A stretch of 19,484 bases of DNA from CAYRDK01 sp043819345. GTDB taxonomy: Bacteria > Omnitrophota > Gorgyraeia > Velamenicoccales > Velamenicoccaceae. Shown here piece by piece: positions 14,219-19,484 of this stretch. Within the stretch, counting starts at the first letter, position 1, and the number at the start of each line of letters is the position of its first letter. The position numbers were made by a program, and so were the translations under genes. Under the pieces are notes generated by a model. That model was not told where the DNA came from. It ran no database searches and worked only from the letters and a program-made list of their open reading frames with translations. The stretch spans positions 1 to 19,484 of the forward strand of contig JBDREX010000037.1 of assembly GCA_043819345.1 (NCBI GenBank). The letters run 5' to 3'.

Positions 14219-15639
14219 GTAATCAGGCACAAGATGCCGCAGAATTGCCTGCAATAGAAAGAGCAGGTTGTTTTGATGAGGTGGTTTTAGGCTATAGTGA
14301 GGACGAGGCACTCACGGAAGCTCGGCGTTGCCTGCAATGCCGTAATCCTTTGTGTGTTGCTGGCTGTCCCGTCGGTATTGATATAAAAAAATTTATTTCT
14401 GAAATCTGCCAAAAAGATTATAAGGCAGCTTATTTGACGATTAAGGAAAAGAATAATTTTGCTTCTATTTGCGGAAGGGTTTGCCCCGCTGAATATCAGT
14501 GCCGTAAGGCATGTGTTTTAACAAAGAAGGGCCAGCCGTTCGCGTCTAAAGAAGCCATCAACATTCATTTTTTAGAAAGGTTTGCTGGTGATTATGGCAT
14601 GCGCCATCATATTCAAATGTCGGCAGGTAAACAAGAGAGCATGTCTTGCCACAAAGTAGCAGTGATTGGTTCAGGCCCGGCAGGTTTAAGTTGCGCAGGA
14701 GAATTAGCTGGCCAAGGCGTTCATGTTGATATTTTTGAAAGTTTGCATGCTGCCGGCGGTGTATTGCGATATGGTATTCCCGCTTTTAGATTGCCAAGAA
14801 ATGTCCTGGATTCTGAAATTGACAGTTTAAAAAAATACGGGGTGTCTATAACGACTAATTTTGTCGCTGGTTTTACGCGCAGTTTAGAGGAGTTTTTTGC
14901 GCTTGGCTATGAAGCTGTTTTTCTAGGGCTTGGTGCCGGAGTACCGTCTTTTTTAAATGTGCCAGGAGAAAATTTGTGTAATATTTATTCGGCTAATGAG
15001 TTTTTAACGCGTGTTAACCTGATGAGGGCCTATAAATTTCCCGAGTTCCACACACCCGTTAATATCGGTAAAAAGATTGTTGTTATTGGCGGTGGCAATA
15101 CAGCGATGGATGCGGCTCGGGCCGCTGTAAGGTTACAGAAAATGCGTGGTGAGGCAAGTAATACGCGTATTCTTTACAGACGCACGGATATAGAAATGCC
15201 GGCTCGTCGGTTGGAAATTGAGCATGCCAGTCAGGAAGGTGTTGGTTTTGATTTTTTGGTTCAGCCAAAGGCGTTTATGTCTGATGATAAGGGATTCGTT
15301 AAAGGTATTCAGTGCTTAAGATGTGAATTAGGTTCACCTGACGCCTCAGGCCGAAGGAAGCCTGTTTCGGTTGAGGGAAGTGATTTTATGGTTGAGGCGG
15401 ACTTGGTAATTATTGCAGCCGGATTAAAGGCTAACCAGCTTTTAACACGTGTTACTCCGCAGCTTAAAACAGATCAATATCATGATGTTGTTGTGAATCC
15501 TGAGACGATGGAGACATCTGTAAAGGGTGTATTTGCCGGCGGAGACATTGTTGGTGGAGAGGGCACGGTTATTGAGGCGATGGGCATGGGTAAGAAAGCA
15601 GCACAAGGTATTCTGGGTCTTTTAACCGCGGCACGTTAA
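14215..15639 (+). CDS. nfnB: NADPH-dependent flavoprotein subunit NfnB (GltD/GltA-like)
   Basis: 474 aa partner of NfnA, related to the glutamate synthase small subunit. Seen: cysteines 39, 42, 47 and 51 (CLQCRNPLCVAGC) and 86, 90, 96 and 100 (CGRVC...CRKAC) for [4Fe-4S] clusters, FAD motif GSGPAGLSCAGE (152-163), a GGVLRYGIPAFRLP segment, and a second nucleotide site GGGNTAMDAARAA for NADPH. The C-terminal AGGDIVGGEGTVIEAM is the FAD-closing stretch. I chose ATG 14215, overlapping the NfnA stop by 4 bases; the frame is open upstream, but an earlier start would lie inside nfnA. No large glutamate synthase subunit is adjacent, which argues for Nfn and against GOGAT. Complete and probably functional. 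Confidence 0.92.
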   Translation: MSNQAQDAAELPAIERAGCFDEVVLGYSEDEALTEARRCLQCRNPLCVAGCPVGIDIKKFISEICQKDYKAAYLTIKEKNNFASICGRVCPAEYQCRKACVLTKKGQPFASKEAINIHFLERFAGDYGMRHHIQMSAGKQESMSCHKVAVIGSGPAGLSCAGELAGQGVHVDIFESLHAAGGVLRYGIPAFRLPRNVLDSEIDSLKKYGVSITTNFVAGFTRSLEEFFALGYEAVFLGLGAGVPSFLNVPGENLCNIYSANEFLTRVNLMRAYKFPEFHTPVNIGKKIVVIGGGNTAMDAARAAVRLQKMRGEASNTRILYRRTDIEMPARRLEIEHASQEGVGFDFLVQPKAFMSDDKGFVKGIQCLRCELGSPDASGRRKPVSVEGSDFMVEADLVIIAAGLKANQLLTRVTPQLKTDQYHDVVVNPETMETSVKGVFAGGDIVGGEGTVIEAMGMGKKAAQGILGLLTAAR

Positions 15640-15680
15640 AAACATCGTTTCAAGCATTCTTGTCTGAGTCTCTATTTTTT

Positions 15681-15709
15681 TTGCAAGGCCTCAGTAATGT
15701 AGATATTTT
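15681..15709 (+). promoter_or_regulatory. Candidate promoter for the radical SAM gene
   Basis: TTGCAA (15681-15686) and TATTTT (15704-15709) are spaced by 17 bases, 86 bases before ATG 15796. Each hexamer has four consensus bases. The gap between nfnB and this gene is 156 bases and contains no other better candidate. Confidence 0.35.
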
Positions 15710-15795
15710 CGGGATAATAGAATAAACATATCTTAGCGTGTGTTCTGCGCCACAATAGTGTCTGAGGTGGAATAGTTTAAAGGGGCCAAAGGATA

Positions 15796-17151
15796 ATGTT
15801 TCAGATTACAGCATCAAAGCTTAAGGATGAAGTTAAGTATTTTAGAATGATCCTTAAACAACATGGGTATTTTTGGGATGTTGGCCAACTCCGTAATAAT
15901 TTTTTGTACAATAGGACTTTGAATCCCGAGACTGTGAAAAAACTATGGCAGGATTTTCTCAATCTCAGCCAGGGCGGAGGTCTCAATAGGTGTGTTGATA
16001 TTTATGTCCATATTCCATTTTGTAGTTCGAAATGCTGCTACTGCATGTATCCTTCCAGGATTTTAGAAAACAGTAAAGATATTGACCGCTACGTAGATTA
16101 TTTGATTGAAAATATGGATTATTATGCTCTCACGTTTAAGAATTTTACTTTTCGCAATCTTTATGTTGGGGGGGGCACTCCAACCATTTTAGATAAGAAG
16201 CAAATGGAGCGCCTTTTTAGTCATTTGTTTAATAAATTTTCATTTGTAAAAAATAGTCAGAAGACAACGGAATGTAATCCACATAGTTCTCAAGAGCCAA
16301 AGTTTACCACATTGAGAAAGTTTGGGTTTAATAGGATTAGTTTTGGTGTTCAATCGCTTAATCCAAGAGTTCTTCATCTTCATAAGAGAAGCTATCAGGA
16401 GTATCAGCAAATCAAAAGATCGATTTTGCTAGCAAGAAAAGTTGGTTTTAAGGATATTAACGTCGATCTTATGGTGGGGCTTGCCGGAGATAGCCTGGAT
16501 CACTTCAGGCAGAGTTTTTTAAAAATAGCGATGCTTGAACCTGATAATATTGTTGTGTATGGATTGATGCCACCAAGCAAGGACTATTTATTGCGATGTT
16601 TAAAAATGAGCCGATACCATTACTTTATGCGGCATTATCCTCGCATGATTTTTAGAGCACTCGAAATTATGAAATCGCTCAGTCAGAAATTTGGATACGG
16701 TCCGGATTCTCTGGATCCATATGGGTGGCGTTGGGGGTTTCATAAGAAAAGCCATGCTGTTACCTATGAATCTGAAACTTATTCAGGAGAATTTGGTGGC
16801 AGTATTTTGGGGTTAGGGGTATTTTCTCGTTCTTGTATTTGTGAGCAGTTTGAGTATCGTCAGAGCAGTCAAACACAGCACTTTGAATCTAGTGCAGATA
16901 TTTATGAAGGGAGATATTTTCGACAAAAAGAGGCCATGATTAGATATATCATAAATAAAATAGACAGGGATTCCAAAATTTCATTGGGAAGTTTTCGTAA
17001 TATCTTTCACTGTGATTGCAGGGATGTTTTTCCTTATGCGTTTTATGCTTTGAAAGTTCTTGAAAAAATTAGAATCATTGATGATGATCTTTATTTGATA
17101 ATCAAAAAGCCGGAAGATAAATATATATATACATTATTTTTTTGCAGATAG
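15796..17151 (+). CDS. HemN/HemW-like radical SAM protein of unknown substrate
   Basis: 451 aa. Seen: a 67-residue N-terminal extension, then YVHIPFC with the cluster cysteines Cys76, Cys80 and Cys83 (C-x3-C-x2-C), the SAM motif YVGGGTPT (123-130), TECNP (158-162), ISFGVQSLNPRVL (181-193), and NVDLMVGL (222-229). This is the signature of the coproporphyrinogen III oxidase-like radical SAM superfamily. True HemW begins right at the HIPFC motif; this one carries the extension and an unusual second half rich in Tyr, His and Arg, so heme chaperone or coproporphyrinogen oxidase function should not be assumed. Members with such extensions include methyltransferases and tailoring enzymes. SD AAAGGA (15786) precedes ATG 15796. 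It ends 13 bases from the convergent comM fragment. The frame is intact and codon choice is host-like. Confidence 0.8.
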   Translation: MFQITASKLKDEVKYFRMILKQHGYFWDVGQLRNNFLYNRTLNPETVKKLWQDFLNLSQGGGLNRCVDIYVHIPFCSSKCCYCMYPSRILENSKDIDRYVDYLIENMDYYALTFKNFTFRNLYVGGGTPTILDKKQMERLFSHLFNKFSFVKNSQKTTECNPHSSQEPKFTTLRKFGFNRISFGVQSLNPRVLHLHKRSYQEYQQIKRSILLARKVGFKDINVDLMVGLAGDSLDHFRQSFLKIAMLEPDNIVVYGLMPPSKDYLLRCLKMSRYHYFMRHYPRMIFRALEIMKSLSQKFGYGPDSLDPYGWRWGFHKKSHAVTYESETYSGEFGGSILGLGVFSRSCICEQFEYRQSSQTQHFESSADIYEGRYFRQKEAMIRYIINKIDRDSKISLGSFRNIFHCDCRDVFPYAFYALKVLEKIRIIDDDLYLIIKKPEDKYIYTLFFCR

Positions 17152-17164
17152 TTTTTTCGAAATT

Positions 17165-17644
17165 TTAAAAAAAAGAATCTCCGTCCATGCTCCTATATTG
17201 AATCGCTTCGGCAAGATGTTCTGTTTTAATCTGTTCTGATTCCGCTAGATCCGCGATTGTCCTGGATACTTTTAATATCTTATCATATGCTCTTGCGCTG
17301 AAATTAAGCTCTGTCATGGCCAGCTTAAGCAATTCATTTTCTTTCTTGCCTAAGGTGCAAAATTTTCGTACCTGTTTATGATTCATTTGGGCGTTGTGAA
17401 GGACGTTTTCATTTTGAAAACGCTTTTCTTGAATTGTTCGAGCTTTTAATACTCTTTTTTTAATTTGTTCTGAGTTTTCGGCGGGCATGTCGCTGGACAA
17501 CTCGTGGTACTTTGTCGCGGGTATTTCGATATGGATATCTATTCTATCCAGTAGTGGCCCGGATATTTTTGACCGGTATTTCGCAACCTGGATCGGGTTG
17601 CATCGGCATGGTTTTTTGGGGTGTGTGTGATAACCGCATGGGCA
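17165..17644 (-). pseudogene. comM: C-terminal fragment of ComM/YifB (Mg-chelatase-like AAA+ helicase)
   Basis: On the minus strand, CPCGYHTHPKKPCRC and then SKISGPLLDRIDIHIEIP and NFSARAYDKILKVSRTIADLAE are the closing third of ComM (YifB), a AAA+ helicase that aids branch migration of incoming DNA in natural transformation. About 159 residues of the usual roughly 500 are present, so Walker A and B are missing. Upstream of CPCG the family has NP; here the frame instead reads GRICHG, not ComM-like, so homology ends at about 17644. The open frame continues to an ATG at 17686 by chance. Without the ATPase core it cannot act as ComM. It converges with the radical SAM gene. Interruption by a mobile element or a chimeric contig join are the two readings; see the junction entry. 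Confidence 0.85.
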
Positions 17645-17650
17645 CCCGTG
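17638..17650. other. Junction between comM and conjugation-type DNA
   Basis: ComM similarity on the minus strand stops after CPCG (to 17644). From 17645 rightward the sequence is part of a + strand reading frame leading into an HTH protein. The only ATG for that HTH frame (17638) lies in comM antisense. Neither side keeps its own intact gene end here, and no integrase, inverted repeat or duplicated target is visible. Confidence 0.65.
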
Positions 17651-17928
17651 GCAAATCCTACCACAAATATCCAATCTCGTTAACATTTAAAATCCCCCGT
17701 TATCCAGATAAAACTTCAGCGCAAAAAATTCGTAAATATAGGATAGAAAGAGACTTAAAGCAAAAAGACCTTGCAAAATTTTTGAGGGTTGATGAAATGA
17801 CTATTGTTAATTGGGAATTAGGCAGAACAAAACCCAGAAATATGCTTGCAGATAGGGTAAATAAGCTTTTAGGAGCAGAAATTTATCCTTTGCAAGCATC
17901 AGTTTTATTGGGAGTAAAAATAAAATGA
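17638..17928 (+). CDS. HTH (Xre/Cro-type) DNA-binding protein, start uncertain
   Basis: 96 aa from ATG 17638. The helix-turn-helix is clear: KIRKYRIERDLKQKDLAKFL followed by RVDEMTIVNWELGRTKPRN, the usual Xre/Cro pattern in which the second helix recognises DNA. There is a short basic N-terminal lead and about 20 residues after the domain. The start is a problem. After the junction there is no ATG, GTG or TTG until inside the HTH, and ATG 17638 belongs to comM antisense sequence with no Shine-Dalgarno; the frame remains open back to 17512. The native start was probably lost at the junction, so the protein may be truncated or fused. Its stop overlaps the TraG-like start by 4 bases (ATGA), which suggests it is part of the element's transfer operon, perhaps as a local regulator. 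Confidence 0.7.
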   Translation: MGTRGKSYHKYPISLTFKIPRYPDKTSAQKIRKYRIERDLKQKDLAKFLRVDEMTIVNWELGRTKPRNMLADRVNKLLGAEIYPLQASVLLGVKIK

Positions 17929-19295
17929 TTCCCACAGGCATATCTCCAACAGAAGCGGCATTTGAAATTATAGGTTTGGTTAACGCCAAGTCAATAATAG
18001 ATTTCTTGTTTTTTGAAACTAAGATAGGCCTGGCTGCTTTTCTGATAGGGTTTTTGACTTTTTTGTGGAGATCAATTAAAGAAGCGAATTTTTCAGCTCT
18101 ATGGAGTTACTTGGTGATGTTTTGCATTTTATTGTTTGTTTTTATTAAGCCTATGGCCGGACTTGAGAATGCTGCTTCCACTATGGAAGCAGCCGGCTGG
18201 AAAGGTGTCGGTGCTCAAGAAGCATTGAGAGATGCTTTTGCTGATTCCGGTAAAGCCAGAGCCGGTTCTCTTGGGCTTGTTGTAATAAGCCAGGGCTACA
18301 ATGCCGTTGTCTATGGCACGATAAGCGCTATTACCAAGGTTATTCAGCAGAAGGATTTTAATTATCTAAATAACCCTTTTTTTATAAATAAGGTGTCTTT
18401 GTATTTGCAGCATTTCAGCGCGGAAGGGATCAAGAAGGATGGCACCTTAAGAAAAGGCCTCGAAGAGTTCCTCAGAAACGACTATCCTCAGACTCTTGGA
18501 AGAATGGTTAACAACAATAAAACAGGGGCAAAAATTTCCAAGAAATGGTGGCCTGGAGATGAAGAGGTTGTCATGAATTATGATTTGGAACAAAGAAAAA
18601 GATGGGAAGAGTTGGATTTGAAGCTGACTGATTATATCAAAAAAGAGATAGATACGTTGGGCGCAAAAGGCCCTTTTCCTAATCTTTTTATAGATTACAA
18701 GGCGATAAAGATAAAGCTCCTGGCCGGGCATATAGATAAATCAGCGCAGGATATGGCTTCTAATTTAACAGGCTATGGCATAGAGCCGAAAACTACGCGC
18801 TTAAGCTGGATCATGAAACAGCCTGCCGGTTTATTGTCTTATATTTCATCGTTTGCAGGGCAGTTTTTTTCAACTACGCTGGCAGAGTTTATGATTAAAG
18901 CGCTGCCTTATTTGCAGGGCTACGCGGTAATGATTATTTATAGCCTGTTTCCATTCACTTTACTGTTATGCCTTTTATTCGGAACATACAGTATTTTAAA
19001 AGAATATTTTATCTATTTATTTTGGGTAAAATCTTGGGTCATTGTCTGGGCTCTTATCCATTATGCTGCTGTTTATATGTCTACCTTGCAAACAAGGATA
19101 GGTTCCGGCGCAGGTTCCTGGTTTTTTGAGAGGCCCTATTTTAATACGGTTACCGGTGTGCTTTTAGTCATGTCTCCGGGCATAGCCTGGTTTATGACCA
19201 AAGGGGTATTATCCGGTATAGGAGAGGTAGCAACAGCTTTGACTTTGCATGCTGACAAAGGGGTAGGAAAAGTTGGGTCTAAGGTAGGAGTCTAA
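17925..19295 (+). CDS. TraG N-terminal-like conjugation membrane protein
   Basis: 456 aa. Several hydrophobic segments: about 35-53, 57-75, and three to four between about 325 and 435, with a long soluble region between. The end of the protein matches the F-type TraG N-terminal domain: a polytopic LPYLQGYAVMIIYSLFPFTL core, a W-rich VKSWVIVWALIHYAAVYM stretch, and MSPGIAWFMTKGVLSGIG, like the F TraG pattern of P-x-x-x-W-x-x-x-K-G. In F, TraG's N-terminal domain acts in mating-pair assembly at the inner membrane. Here only that domain is present; the long periplasmic C-terminal part of F TraG is absent. It starts with ATGA overlap on the HTH gene and a GGGAG about 11 bases upstream, and another frame begins 4 bases after its stop. 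It supports an integrative conjugative element or plasmid. Family call is by eye. Confidence 0.78.
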   Translation: MIPTGISPTEAAFEIIGLVNAKSIIDFLFFETKIGLAAFLIGFLTFLWRSIKEANFSALWSYLVMFCILLFVFIKPMAGLENAASTMEAAGWKGVGAQEALRDAFADSGKARAGSLGLVVISQGYNAVVYGTISAITKVIQQKDFNYLNNPFFINKVSLYLQHFSAEGIKKDGTLRKGLEEFLRNDYPQTLGRMVNNNKTGAKISKKWWPGDEEVVMNYDLEQRKRWEELDLKLTDYIKKEIDTLGAKGPFPNLFIDYKAIKIKLLAGHIDKSAQDMASNLTGYGIEPKTTRLSWIMKQPAGLLSYISSFAGQFFSTTLAEFMIKALPYLQGYAVMIIYSLFPFTLLLCLLFGTYSILKEYFIYLFWVKSWVIVWALIHYAAVYMSTLQTRIGSGAGSWFFERPYFNTVTGVLLVMSPGIAWFMTKGVLSGIGEVATALTLHADKGVGKVGSKVGV

Positions 19296-19298
19296 GCA

Positions 19299-19484
19299 AT
19301 GATTAATGCACATATTAATGCACACGAAATTCCAATTAATGCGCAATTGAATGTGCATTATCATGTTTTAATTATGTGCAATATTTTAACGCTGTTTTTA
19401 TTAAGTATGTTTATTATTCCCAAGCACTTAAAGTTAATCGCGTGCGGCAGCCTTTCATGCCATTTCGCCTACAACCCTCACGAA
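19299..19484 (+). CDS. Partial gene, start of a small membrane protein, unrecognised
   Basis: An open frame of 62 codons runs from ATG 19299 to the last base with no stop, so it is cut by the window edge. AGGAG (19286-19290) sits 8 bases before the ATG and the previous gene ends only 3 bases before it, as expected in a tight transfer operon. The first 22 residues are rich in Asn, His and Ile and repetitive (INAH, INAH, INAQ), then a hydrophobic stretch of about 20 residues (VLIMCNILTLFLLSMFIIP) suggests a membrane anchor. The low-complexity start also matches DNA direct repeats at 19302-19345, so part of this could be a cis-acting site instead. No family was recognised. Confidence 0.5.
   Translation, partial: MINAHINAHEIPINAQLNVHYHVLIMCNILTLFLLSMFIIPKHLKLIACGSLSCHFAYNPHE
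19302..19382. repeat. Iterated ATTAATGCACA repeats and their inverse
   Basis: ATTAATGCACA at 19302-19312 and 19314-19324, ATTAATGCGCA at 19335-19345, then the inverse TGTGCATTA at 19352-19360 and TGTGCAAT at 19375-19382. Direct and inverted copies within 80 bases next to a conjugation gene look like an iteron or oriT-type array, although the region is also an open reading frame. Confidence 0.55.

Noticed and set aside
13379..15639. Glutamate synthase or dihydroorotate dehydrogenase electron-transfer unit
   Set aside because: No large GOGAT subunit or PyrD is adjacent, and the Asp-plus-three-Cys cluster of the first gene is of NfnA type.
17633..17637. ACCGC as the 5-base target duplication of a Tn7-like island in comM
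   Set aside because: I recall ACCGC as the AbaR target duplication in Acinetobacter comM, but ComM similarity here continues 7 bases past it, no Tn7-type terminal sequence follows, and a 5-mer is easily met by chance.
1..19484. tRNA or rRNA genes, CRISPR arrays, intact insertion sequences
   Set aside because: The gaps are short and none folds or repeats in the way these features require; no transposase or integrase frame was seen.

Overview
The window looks like a bacterial chromosome segment of about 17.6 kb joined to part of a mobile element. Coding strands are rich in G and T, nearly all host genes lie on the + strand, and spacing is tight. Shine-Dalgarno sequences (AGGAG/GAGG) and at least one clear sigma70-type promoter show bacterial expression signals. 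Gene content (EF-G paralogue, NfnAB, KamA, short palindromes between genes) is compatible with an uncultivated Gram-negative-type lineage such as Omnitrophota, but that placement is a guess from gene flavour and no marker here proves it.

Layout. 1-2232: a D-Ala-D-Ala-ligase-like ATP-grasp enzyme and a lysine 2,3-aminomutase (KamA) whose conserved N-terminus begins upstream of any ATG. 2233-2582: a gene-free stretch with a decayed remnant on the minus strand and a near-consensus promoter. 2583-5384: an EF-G paralogue followed by a YchF-type protein that keeps the helical and TGS-like parts but has no GTPase P-loop. 5484-10597: a folate/one-carbon run, purH, folC, mnmE and folE. 10630-12669: a single-domain response regulator and a membrane PAS histidine kinase. 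12788-15639: a PPC/DUF296 protein, then the two-subunit NfnA/NfnB flavoprotein. 15796-17151: a divergent HemN/HemW-like radical SAM protein. 17165-17644 (minus): only the C-terminal third of a ComM/YifB gene. From 17645 on: an HTH regulator, a TraG-N-like conjugation membrane protein, and the start of another gene that runs off the window.

How the genes fit. PurH uses 10-formyl-THF, FolC polyglutamylates folates, MnmE uses 5,10-methylene-THF for tRNA wobble uridine modification, and FolE opens pterin synthesis, so the central block is themed on folate. The EF-G paralogue plus the P-loop-less YchF relative suggests a ribosome-associated pair. KamA beside an ATP-grasp ligase suggests use of beta-lysine as a building block.

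The most notable places are the YchF relative without its GTPase core, the non-ATG start of kamA, recurring intergenic palindromes of at least two families, and the comM/conjugation junction near 17644. At that junction both genes appear truncated, which fits either a rearranged integrative element or a misassembly. No rRNA, tRNA, CRISPR array, integrase or intact insertion sequence was recognised.
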